From contig JANXEC010000009.1 in the NCBI GenBank assembly GCA_025058915.1, forward strand, positions 1 through 8,761: a stretch of DNA of 8,761 bases, written 5' to 3'. The translations under genes were made by a program, and so were the position numbers. Under the pieces are notes generated by a model. The model saw only the letters and a program-made list of their open reading frames with translations, did no database searches and was not told the DNA's origin. This document shows, in pieces, positions 1 through 5,785 of the stretch. This DNA is from Microcaldota archaeon (GTDB lineage: Archaea; Micrarchaeota; Micrarchaeia; Anstonellales; J096). Position 1 is the stretch's first letter. The number at the start of each line of letters is the position of its first letter.

Positions 1-433
1 TGAACTTCCTCTTACCTCTAGTCTGAAACAGAAATCCATAGGAATTTCTGATATGCTTCACTCTAAATGCACTCACTGAATAGTATGAGTTCTCAACGAG
101 TGTGTTTGATCTTATGAAGCTGAAATCAAACTCTGTTCCCAGGTATGGAATTCTCTCTGGTATATAGATGTTTGGTATACGGATGTTATATACTCTATAT
201 GTCTCTATCAATCCATACAGACCCAAGAAATGATCTATATGGACATGGCTTATGAATATATTTTTGATCTTTGCCAAACCCAAACCATGTCTGAGTATCT
301 CCCTCTGAGTACCCTCCCCTACATCAAACAGAGAGACCTCACCAGATCTGAGATCCTTTATGGCTATACTAGGGAAAGATCTAGATACAGAGGGTATTCC
401 TGAGGAAGTACCTAAGAATATTATTTCAATCAT
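1..433 (-). CDS. rnz: tRNase Z (RNase Z), metallo-beta-lactamase fold, 3' part outside window
   Basis: This is the N-terminal 144 residues of a tRNA 3'-end endonuclease, which removes 3' trailers from tRNA precursors so that CCA can be added. The frame read from the ATG at 433 stays open to the window edge, so the C-terminal half is missing. The start IIFLGTSSG is the family's first strand. LFDVGEGTQREI (about residues 35-46) is the conserved DxGEGTQ motif. ISHVHIDHFLGL (61-72) holds the zinc-binding HxHxDH set (H63, H65, D67, H68). KHIRNSYGF (126-134) matches the downstream conserved histidine and SxGY region, with H127 a likely metal or catalytic residue. The ATG lies inside the end of dnaG (8-bp overlap, ATGATTGA), so translation is probably coupled to dnaG. 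Family assignment is firm; the exact C-terminus cannot be seen. Confidence 0.93.
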   Translation of the reverse strand, partial: MIEIIFLGTSSGIPSVSRSFPSIAIKDLRSGEVSLFDVGEGTQREILRHGLGLAKIKNIFISHVHIDHFLGLYGLIETYRVYNIRIPNIYIPERIPYLGTEFDFSFIRSNTLVENSYYSVSAFRVKHIRNSYGFLFQTRGKRKF

Positions 434-1718
434 CAAGAGACACTACTTTGATATTCTTCTTACCAAAGTTCTGGAGCTTGGTCTGTAGAGAGTACTTAGC
501 ATTTGGATTGGTGTATCCAAGATATTTCACTGATTCTGATGAGGCGATCATCTGTAGAGCTTTGTCAGGGATCATGATACCATCAATGTATATAGCCATT
601 AGATTCTGTATATTATCCTTGAGTTCTGGAATCAAATTCAATGCTTCAACAACTCGAGTTGTTCTGTCATTAAATAACATAAGTACTTGCTTCTTCCCAA
701 TAATCTGCTTCAAGTATTCCAAGTGGTTGGGTGTATCATCTTGTGTTTTGGTGTTAGAGTCTTTAGGGGGTGTCTGTGTGTCTGAGCTATCTCTCTGCTG
801 TTCCTCATCCTCCTCCTGATTCTCTTTACTGAGTGTATTTATGATCCTCTCCAATTCTTCGGCTAGGTTCTTGCTCTCTGGATCAATCTGTCTCTTTCTT
901 TTGAGAGCACTGTATATCTCTTTCTTTGTAAGCTCCTCAACCTCTTTCCCGTCAGGTGCTCTAGCAACATAATCTATCTTCACCCCTGCTTCGATCAGGT
1001 TTCTTGCTACTCTCTTAGCACCACTATCCCCATCTAGGAAAAGTATTACACTTCTCTTCTCTGCGATCTCCTTGATCTTGCTAGGTATAGATTCGCTCAC
1101 CCCACCTACAGATACGACGTTCTTTATTCCATATGATATAAGATTCTCCACATCGGCCCTTCCCTCTACAAATATGATTTCATCAAACATATCATATTCT
1201 CTGTGTGCAACTATCTTGTCGTTGTTAGACACTAGTTGAATTATGTTTTTATCGGAGAAGAATCGTTTGAGTTCGTTCTCTATTTCCTTAGGATCTATCT
1301 CTTCCTCATCCAAGAATTTCTGGAGTAGTTCTTTTGCTCTGTTCCTTATCTTGGCTCTCTTCTCGGTTCTCATGTCTAGTATCTTATCGACCTGGAATAC
1401 AGCTGGATATGGACCTACTTTGTCAATAGTCTCCAGAGCAGCACCTATCATCACTGTCTTCTCTATCTCTAGACTAGATGGAAGTCTCAATATTGCTGTT
1501 GTAGATTTGGTATTCTGAGAATAACTCAATTCTCCTTCAGGTTCTAGTCTGCCTATCTTCCCACTGTCCTGTAGTGCTCTTAGATCCATATCTCTCCCTA
1601 GTAAACCCTCTGTCTGTCCAAATACAGCTCCTATTATGTCTTCCTTTCCCACTTTACCCTTTACCTCTACTATTACCCTTATGAGGTATTTTAGATTATC
1701 CATATAGGTTTTTCCCAT
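426..1718 (-). CDS. dnaG: Archaeal DnaG primase-like protein (Toprim), exosome-associated type
   Basis: The archaeal DnaG-like protein is a Toprim-domain primase homologue; in other archaea it is also a subunit of the RNA exosome with poly(A)-binding preference. The N-terminus has the family signature KYLIRV and GAVFGQTEGLLG, followed by DLRALQDSGKIGR. The Toprim domain follows (about residues 178-262 of the 430-residue form): IIFVEGRADV carries the catalytic glutamate E185, and LFLDGDSG carries the metal-binding DxD (D229, D231). A low-complexity acidic/polar linker (about 297-331, rich in E, Q, D, S and T) separates it from a C-terminal domain ending near 430. I chose the ATG at 1718 because GAGGTG (1725-1730) sits 6 nt upstream as a Shine-Dalgarno site. 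The in-frame GTG at 1727 lies inside that site and would give 433 residues. The leader holds the hairpin at 1744-1800, and rnz overlaps the stop. No bacterial-type zinc-binding domain is present, as expected for the archaeal form. Confidence 0.93.
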   Translation of the reverse strand: MGKTYMDNLKYLIRVIVEVKGKVGKEDIIGAVFGQTEGLLGRDMDLRALQDSGKIGRLEPEGELSYSQNTKSTTAILRLPSSLEIEKTVMIGAALETIDKVGPYPAVFQVDKILDMRTEKRAKIRNRAKELLQKFLDEEEIDPKEIENELKRFFSDKNIIQLVSNNDKIVAHREYDMFDEIIFVEGRADVENLISYGIKNVVSVGGVSESIPSKIKEIAEKRSVILFLDGDSGAKRVARNLIEAGVKIDYVARAPDGKEVEELTKKEIYSALKRKRQIDPESKNLAEELERIINTLSKENQEEDEEQQRDSSDTQTPPKDSNTKTQDDTPNHLEYLKQIIGKKQVLMLFNDRTTRVVEALNLIPELKDNIQNLMAIYIDGIMIPDKALQMIASSESVKYLGYTNPNAKYSLQTKLQNFGKKNIKVVSLDD

Positions 1719-1724
1719 ATCTTT

Positions 1725-1730
1725 CACCTC
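1725..1730 (-). promoter_or_regulatory. Shine-Dalgarno site deciding the dnaG start
   Basis: GAGGTG on the minus strand, 6 nt before the ATG at 1718. The alternative GTG start at 1727 is part of this same hexamer, so it is unlikely to be the true start. Confidence 0.7.
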
Positions 1731-1737
1731 GAGTAAA

Positions 1738-1800
1738 TATCAGGCCGAGCAGTGTTGACCAGAATTATCACCCTAATCTAATTGGCCATCCCTGCTCGGC
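1738..1800 (-). ncRNA. Structured RNA, candidate single-hairpin H/ACA guide RNA or dnaG leader
   Basis: On the minus strand a 9-bp stem, GCCGAGCAG (1800-1792) with CTGCTCGGC (1752-1744), encloses a 3x3 internal loop (GGA/ACA). Next is a 6-bp stem, TGGCCA/TGGTCA (1788-1783 with 1761-1756), then a TC bulge and a 4-bp stem, ATTA/TAAT (1782-1779 with 1767-1764). The tip GA-TTAGGG-TGA (1778-1768) can form tandem sheared G-A pairs, like a K-loop bound by L7Ae. The one G-U pair in the 6-bp stem becomes an A-C mismatch on the plus strand, which favours a minus-strand RNA. Exactly 15 nt after the internal loop comes ATA (1740-1738), a possible box ACA variant at the archaeal H/ACA distance. A TATA element lies 26.5 nt upstream of base 1800. 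Weak points are the very small pocket (6x6 if CAG:CTG opens) and three unpaired bases before ATA. The alternative is a cis-acting structured leader of dnaG. Confidence 0.45.
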
Positions 1801-1802
1801 AT

Positions 1803-2183
1803 CTATTGATTAGATGAAATAATCTTAAATATATCATCCTTCTCCACTACTCCTAGGAGTTTTCCACTATCTCTATCGATTATCACGATCCTATGGATTG
1901 GATGTTGGTTGAAGGCTCTCACTGCATCATCAACACTCATCTCTGGAAACAACACTATAAGAGGAGAACTCATTATCTCACTGATCTTTGTGTAGTGATC
2001 TTTCCTCTCAGCAACAGCTCTATAAACTATATCTGTTCTTGTCACTATACCTTGTGCCTTGCCATTATCTATTACTATCACATAATTCTGTCCTCTATCT
2101 CTCATGAGCTTTGCAGCCTCATATATAGGCGTTTCAGGTTGAACATACAGCACATTCCTCTTGAGTATCCTTTTGAGATTCAT
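1803..2183 (-). CDS. Tandem CBS-domain protein, small regulatory or sensor type
   Basis: A 126-residue protein made of two CBS domains and almost nothing else; such pairs form a Bateman module that binds adenine nucleotides (AMP, ATP, SAM and similar). CBS1 spans about residues 7-56: it starts KRNVLYVQPETPIYEAAKLM and closes GIVTRTDIVYR, with T48-D51 in the ribose-contacting T-x-x-D position. CBS2 spans about 68-122: it starts SSPLIVLFPEMSVDDAVRAF and closes GVVEKDDIFK. No catalytic or DNA-binding domain is attached, so partner and ligand are unknown. It starts 15 nt after the pheT stop, yet the leader has no good Shine-Dalgarno site. A TATA element 24.5 nt upstream suggests its own leaderless transcript in addition to read-through from pheT. 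The stop codon is two bases from the hairpin at 1800. Confidence 0.9.
   Translation of the reverse strand: MNLKRILKRNVLYVQPETPIYEAAKLMRDRGQNYVIVIDNGKAQGIVTRTDIVYRAVAERKDHYTKISEIMSSPLIVLFPEMSVDDAVRAFNQHPIHRIVIIDRDSGKLLGVVEKDDIFKIISSNQ
1824..1834 (-). promoter_or_regulatory. TATA element for the structured RNA and dnaG-rnz
   Basis: ATATATTTAAG on the minus strand, within the last codons of the CBS-domain gene. The centre of TTTAAG (1826.5) is 26.5 nt from base 1800, the first paired base of the hairpin. This is the same spacing seen between other TTTAAA elements and leaderless start codons in this window. It predicts transcription starting at the hairpin itself. Inferred from spacing only. Confidence 0.5.
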
Positions 2184-2198
2184 AAGTTATTAAACTTC

Positions 2199-3662
2199 CT
2201 AGTCTTTAAATAGATTACCTATAACTACAGGATATGTTATACCAAACTCCTCGAGTACTCCCCATCTGATAGCCCCTACATAGAACCTGTAATCCCCAAT
2301 CTTACCATGGAAAGCAGTTGATTTTATGTACATGTTATGTTCATAATCTCGTGTTATATCTAAATCAGATCTGAGTTCTTCTGCGATTGCTACTATAACA
2401 GATAGATAATCCTCTACTTTTATCTCTCTGTTCATGATCAGGAATCCTAATTGATCATACTCTCTATCTCTCTTAGGATCATATACTCTTCCATGTTCAT
2501 ATATTCTGTATGGAAGAGGGGAGGTTCTGTTCCTATGAGCCATCTTGAGGAGAGAGTATTCGAGTGAAGGTCTGATTGCATCGTATTCCTCTGACACAGA
2601 GTTCTGGAGTCTCTCCAATTCATAGTACTTGCTTGCCTCTCTGTAGCTAACTAGGAAAGATGTGTATACTTCACTAAATCCTAATCTCTGCATTATCTCT
2701 CTGAATACATCCTCTTGTATATCTATGGATTGATAGATCTCTGGAAATGAGGTTGGTAAATTGTTGTAGCCGTAATTTATGGCTACTTCCTCAGCCACAT
2801 CGGTCCAGTCCATGAAATCCACTCTGTATGGAGGAATAAGGGCATGTTCATCTCTGTAGAGTATTCCTGATCTCAACAGTAGCTTTGGGATATCTAGTCT
2901 GATCCCTAACATTCTGTTTATTTTGCTCTCTGGAGCTCTGACCATCTTAGGGTTCATATCTACTGTACTTTCCACCCTCTTAGCTCCATAATCTATGAAA
3001 TATGATATCATCAATCTCATGGTTTCTTTCACGTAGTGTTGGTTTGTGCCTGTTACATCAATAAATATAGAAGTTGTAGTATCCCTCAGTCTTGTCCTAT
3101 TACTGTTTATGATAGGCGGGAACGATATAACACCATCTCTATCATATATAATTGGATATTTGTCTCTCACTAAATGTCTGTACTCTTTTCCCTTATCGGT
3201 ATGATCTAGTATCTCATGGATGGTCATAGGTTGATTATGGCCTAATGGGATAAATGTCTCTGTATCAACCTCTTTGTATGTTATAGGAGGAGTTACCTCT
3301 GACATGTCATGTAGTCCTATTGCAACTCTCTTCCTCTTCCTGCCAAACGTTTCATGTAATTTCTCCTGGAATTCGATTAGATCCTGAATATCAGGCGATT
3401 TGGTTAATTCCACATAACCAAACTCTATGTAAGGCCTGTCTTTGACTTTATGGATTCTAACATCGATACTCAGTCTACTCACAGAGTACTCCAAATATCT
3501 AGGGTTCCTGTATAGATCTAGAGTTCTCATTATACCGATCTTGCTCAACATGTCTGGTCGATTAGGTGTAACCTCTACATAATTGTCTTCAGTTGGGAAA
3601 CCTAATTGATTGAGTAATTCTCTATCCTCAGGGCTCAATCCTTCCACTCTTACGTTTGCCAT
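2199..3662 (-). CDS. pheT: Phenylalanyl-tRNA synthetase beta subunit, archaeal type, short
   Basis: This is the beta chain of the (alpha-beta)2 enzyme that charges tRNA-Phe; the alpha chain (pheS) is not in the window. Near the N-terminus VEVTPNRPDMLS (29-40) is the family signature. GRKRKRVAIGLHD (107-119) opens the B3/B4 region. MVRAPESKINRMLG (240-253) starts B5, which ends VDFM-WTDVAEEVAINYGYN-LP (281-303) with acidic residues at the metal-binding site. NSVSEEYDAIRPSLEYSLL (354-372) and YRIYEHGRVY (385-394) belong to the catalytic-like core that contacts the alpha chain. At 487 residues it is shorter than the roughly 540-560 usual for archaeal PheT. The N-terminal segment before the VTPNRPD motif is only about 30 residues, and loops look trimmed. 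A TATA-like TTTTTAAAT lies 23.5 nt upstream of the ATG, so the start is probably leaderless. Confidence 0.95.
   Translation of the reverse strand: MANVRVEGLSPEDRELLNQLGFPTEDNYVEVTPNRPDMLSKIGIMRTLDLYRNPRYLEYSVSRLSIDVRIHKVKDRPYIEFGYVELTKSPDIQDLIEFQEKLHETFGRKRKRVAIGLHDMSEVTPPITYKEVDTETFIPLGHNQPMTIHEILDHTDKGKEYRHLVRDKYPIIYDRDGVISFPPIINSNRTRLRDTTTSIFIDVTGTNQHYVKETMRLMISYFIDYGAKRVESTVDMNPKMVRAPESKINRMLGIRLDIPKLLLRSGILYRDEHALIPPYRVDFMDWTDVAEEVAINYGYNNLPTSFPEIYQSIDIQEDVFREIMQRLGFSEVYTSFLVSYREASKYYELERLQNSVSEEYDAIRPSLEYSLLKMAHRNRTSPLPYRIYEHGRVYDPKRDREYDQLGFLIMNREIKVEDYLSVIVAIAEELRSDLDITRDYEHNMYIKSTAFHGKIGDYRFYVGAIRWGVLEEFGITYPVVIGNLFKD
2204..2213 (-). promoter_or_regulatory. TATA element for the CBS-domain gene
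   Basis: CTATTTAAAG on the minus strand, in the last codons of pheT. The TTTAAA centre (2207.5) is 24.5 nt from the ATG at 2183, so the transcript would start at or next to the start codon. Confidence 0.45.
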
Positions 3663-3679
3663 GTATGTTTGCTATGAAT

Positions 3680-3692
3680 AAATTTAAAAAGA
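3680..3692. promoter_or_regulatory. Shared TATA element between pheT and the PRC-barrel gene
   Basis: The centre of TTTAAA (3683-3688) lies 23.5 nt from the pheT ATG on the minus strand and 36.5 nt from the PRC-barrel ATG on the plus strand. On the plus side this leaves room for a leader of about 10 nt containing AGGTGA. The core is palindromic and could serve both directions. Inferred from sequence and spacing only. Confidence 0.45.
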
Positions 3693-3721
3693 CTTATCCT
3701 GATCTTAATATAGGTGATTAT

Positions 3722-3991
3722 ATGAGAATAACCACTGCGAGGAATCTTCCTGGTAAGAAAGTAATTTCAACTGATGGAGAGGAAGTAGGGAACCTCTTGG
3801 ATATAGAGTTTGATACAAAGACAGGAAAGTTACTATATGTAATAATCGATCCAAACGAGAACTTCGCCTACAGAAATGAGAAACTGAAGACAGATGATGG
3901 CAAAATAAAAATACCATTTGATGCAGTGATGGCAGCAAAGGATTATGTTATTGTTGATAAGAAATTCCTAGTCACTACAGGTCAGAAGTAG
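3722..3991 (+). CDS. Small stand-alone PRC-barrel domain protein
   Basis: An 89-residue protein consisting of one PRC-barrel domain, a small beta-barrel found in photosynthetic reaction centre H subunits, RimM and many short archaeal proteins of unsettled role, some suggested to act in RNA processing or cell division. It shows the domain pattern RNLPGKKVISTDGEEVGNL, then DIEFDTKTGKLLYVIID, then IPFDAVMAAKDYVIVD near the end. I chose the ATG at 3722 because AGGTGA (3712-3717) stands 4 nt upstream and because family members begin MRIT.AR. Longer in-frame starts (TTG 3656, ATG 3665 and 3674) would run through the TATA element. It is followed after one base by rnhB, so the two are co-transcribed. 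No specific partner can be named from the sequence. Confidence 0.85.
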   Translation: MRITTARNLPGKKVISTDGEEVGNLLDIEFDTKTGKLLYVIIDPNENFAYRNEKLKTDDGKIKIPFDAVMAAKDYVIVDKKFLVTTGQK

Positions 3992-3992
3992 T

Positions 3993-4577
3993 TTGACGAT
4001 CCTAGGGATAGATGAGGCCGGTAGAGGAGCTCTGATAGGACCTTTGGTTGTTGGTTTTGTAGCTCTAGAGGCTCCTCTATCTTTCTCGGTACGAGATTCA
4101 AAAGAACTCTCGAGGTCACAGAGAGACAGACTGTTTGAACTTATAGAGAAGGAGGCATCTCTAGTTGATCATATTAGAATAGAGCCACATGAGATAGATG
4201 CAGAGAACATAAATAGGCTGGAGTTCAGGAAGATACGTGATTGGCTAGAGGGCAAAGAGTTTGATGGCATCTACATCGATGCTTTCATGGATAGAAATGT
4301 GCTAAGGAGTTTGGGGAGATATGTGATTGCTGATTATCATGCAGATCGTAAATATCCTGTAGTTAGTGCTGCTAGCATAGTTGCAAAGGTTTATAGAGAT
4401 AGATACATAGATGATCTTCATAAAGAGTACGGGGATTTTGGTAGTGGATATCCTTCAGATCCAAAAACTATAGAATTTATAAAAACTGATCAGAACCTCC
4501 AGAGAATCTCAATCCATCTCAGGAAAAAATGGAGAACTGTAAGGAACATCCAGCAACTCACTTTAGATAATCTTTAA
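3993..4577 (+). CDS. rnhB: Ribonuclease HII
   Basis: RNase HII cuts the RNA strand of RNA-DNA hybrids and single ribonucleotides embedded in DNA, in replication and repair. The protein is 194 residues, slightly short for an archaeal member. ILGIDEAGRG..IGPLVVG is the first motif, with catalytic D7 and E8. YIDAF supplies the third acidic residue (D96), and DYHADRKYPVVSAASIVAK the fourth (D118) plus the conserved substrate-binding stretch. GDFGSGYPSDPKT and the final RKKWRTVRN are typical of archaeal RNase HII. The start is TTG at 3993, one base after the PRC-barrel stop. No earlier in-frame start fits and the family's first strand follows directly; AGGT at 3979-3982 is a weak ribosome site. 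The stop overlaps the TATA element of the next gene. Confidence 0.95.
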   Translation: MTILGIDEAGRGALIGPLVVGFVALEAPLSFSVRDSKELSRSQRDRLFELIEKEASLVDHIRIEPHEIDAENINRLEFRKIRDWLEGKEFDGIYIDAFMDRNVLRSLGRYVIADYHADRKYPVVSAASIVAKVYRDRYIDDLHKEYGDFGSGYPSDPKTIEFIKTDQNLQRISIHLRKKWRTVRNIQQLTLDNL

Positions 4578-4580
4578 AAC
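4571..4580 (+). promoter_or_regulatory. TATA element for the 394-residue unknown gene
   Basis: TCTTTAAAAC contains the rnhB stop codon. The TTTAAA centre (4575.5) is 25.5 nt from the ATG at 4601. No Shine-Dalgarno site stands before that ATG, which fits a leaderless transcript. Confidence 0.5.
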
Positions 4581-4600
4581 ATATCTATGTAATTATATAC

Positions 4601-5785
4601 ATGAACGGGAACACTTTACATCGAAATGAGTTTGTTGAGAGATATAAGGAGTATCTGAAGAGTAAATACGATGAAACATGTGATAGATTTCGAAAGCTGG
4701 TAGACAAGGGATTGATCAAAATCGAGAGATCTGATCTTGACATAGAAGAATTCTTTAGAAAGGAAGTAGAGAACACTCTGAAAAGATACAATGTGCCCAA
4801 AGAGAGCCAAGTGACTCAAAAGCTAGCTAGATTTGCCAACTGGAACAAGATGAAGGAGGGGGGCAGTAATAAGGAGATAACTGATCAGGAGCTACAGAGT
4901 AGTAAAGGAATAATTCTATTCTATTACTCAAAGCCTGTTGCACCTCATGTGGTTGTAGATCTAAATATGTTAGGAGATCCTAAAGGAAATCCTAATCCTA
5001 TAATATCATTAGGTGATTACTTACATTATAAAAAAATCGCACTGCTAGCTGAGTTAGCAGGTAAGAATGTAATAATAGCCGATGAGAGTAGATACATATT
5101 GCAAGAATGGAATACGGAGTTACCGAGATATCCTATTCTTTCATCACCAGTTGATAATAAACTGGTGAGAGAACTGAAGAGGAGATATGGAATTCCTCAT
5201 GGAGATAATATACAGGTTATGTACTGTGATCAAGCAGGAGTGGAATGGTTATCGAAAAGAATAGACATAATCCCTATTATTCATGATTATTCTTTCACTC
5301 AAGAAAAACTAGATATTGTTAGTATCGTTAGAAGTAGAGTGGAGAGATGGATCGATGATCCTAATATTGCTGAGTTGATGGTAAAATACTTGGTATTATC
5401 GCAGGAGCTCGTACTAGGAAAATATAGGAGAATACCTGAAGGTTATATTCATATATCTATCACAGGTAAGAAATCTGGTAGATATGAACTTAAAACAACT
5501 ACCGATATTAATCCAAACTATGGGGTGGCATTCGTAAAAAATTATCCCGACAATCCAATTATATCTATATTACCTTTGCCTTCACTTCTGGGTCATGTAC
5601 AATCAACAGGTATGAAGATCAAATTGATCATTTATAATCTTGAAGATGGAGGTCAGAAGATCAATCTATATCTATTCGCTCCAGAGCAGTTCATGCCAGA
5701 GTCTATAGAATCCCTGACAAAATACATATTTGAGAAGAGTGTAGATCCATCTAGAAGTAATACATCACAGCATCATCTACCTTGA
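4601..5785 (+). CDS. Unrecognised 394-residue soluble protein, possible DIT1/PvcA-like fold
   Basis: I do not firmly recognise this protein. Residues 1-100 are charged and helical. From about 103 an alternating strand/helix pattern suggests a Rossmann-like core: IILFYYSKPVAP, then GDYLHYKKIALLAELAGKNVIIADESRYI (138-166). A later part, IPEGYIHISITGKKSGRY followed by INPNYGVAFVKN (278-314), is strand-rich. No signal peptide or membrane span is visible. The order of elements recalls the DIT1/PvcA isocyanide synthase family, with H284 where that family has an arginine (IRLSIH). The segment at 138-166 also faintly recalls class I tRNA synthetases, without their HIGH or KMSKS motifs. The tail, with SNTSQHH near its end, lies in a 35-bp overlap with the convergent gene. 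It likely has its own leaderless promoter downstream of rnhB. The reading frame is secure; the function is not. Confidence 0.8.
   Translation: MNGNTLHRNEFVERYKEYLKSKYDETCDRFRKLVDKGLIKIERSDLDIEEFFRKEVENTLKRYNVPKESQVTQKLARFANWNKMKEGGSNKEITDQELQSSKGIILFYYSKPVAPHVVVDLNMLGDPKGNPNPIISLGDYLHYKKIALLAELAGKNVIIADESRYILQEWNTELPRYPILSSPVDNKLVRELKRRYGIPHGDNIQVMYCDQAGVEWLSKRIDIIPIIHDYSFTQEKLDIVSIVRSRVERWIDDPNIAELMVKYLVLSQELVLGKYRRIPEGYIHISITGKKSGRYELKTTTDINPNYGVAFVKNYPDNPIISILPLPSLLGHVQSTGMKIKLIIYNLEDGGQKINLYLFAPEQFMPESIESLTKYIFEKSVDPSRSNTSQHHLP

Noticed and set aside
448..819. Plus-strand open frame opposite dnaG
   Set aside because: Antisense shadow of the dnaG frame; serine- and cysteine-rich, with no domain pattern. 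The same applies to open frames at 1243-1518, 1893-2213, 3705-3938, 4585-4819, 6813-7031, 7199-7468 and 7661-7900.
1771..1776. TTAGGG in the hairpin loop as a telomere-like repeat
   Set aside because: A single copy; no tandem repeat.
1744..1800. Hairpin as a transcription terminator
   Set aside because: No T-run follows the stem on either strand, archaeal termination does not rely on such stems, and a TATA element points to transcription starting, not ending, at this site.
1744..1800. Hairpin as a tRNA or split-tRNA gene, prompted by the 7-bp GCCGAGC/GCTCGGC stem
   Set aside because: There is no T-loop consensus, no anticodon arm and only 57 nt between the stem ends; the inner pairing forms a single coaxial hairpin.
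1735..1800. Box C/D guide RNA
   Set aside because: There is no RTGATGA near the 5' end and no ordered D', C' and D boxes; only isolated TGA and CTGA words are present.
3656..3721. Longer N-terminus for the PRC-barrel protein
   Set aside because: It would begin inside pheT and run through the TATA element; the domain and a good ribosome site fit the ATG at 3722.
5009..5100. Class I tRNA synthetase-like segment in the 394-residue protein
   Set aside because: The pattern LGDYLHYKKIALLAELAGKN resembles TyrRS only loosely, and the HIGH and KMSKS motifs are absent.
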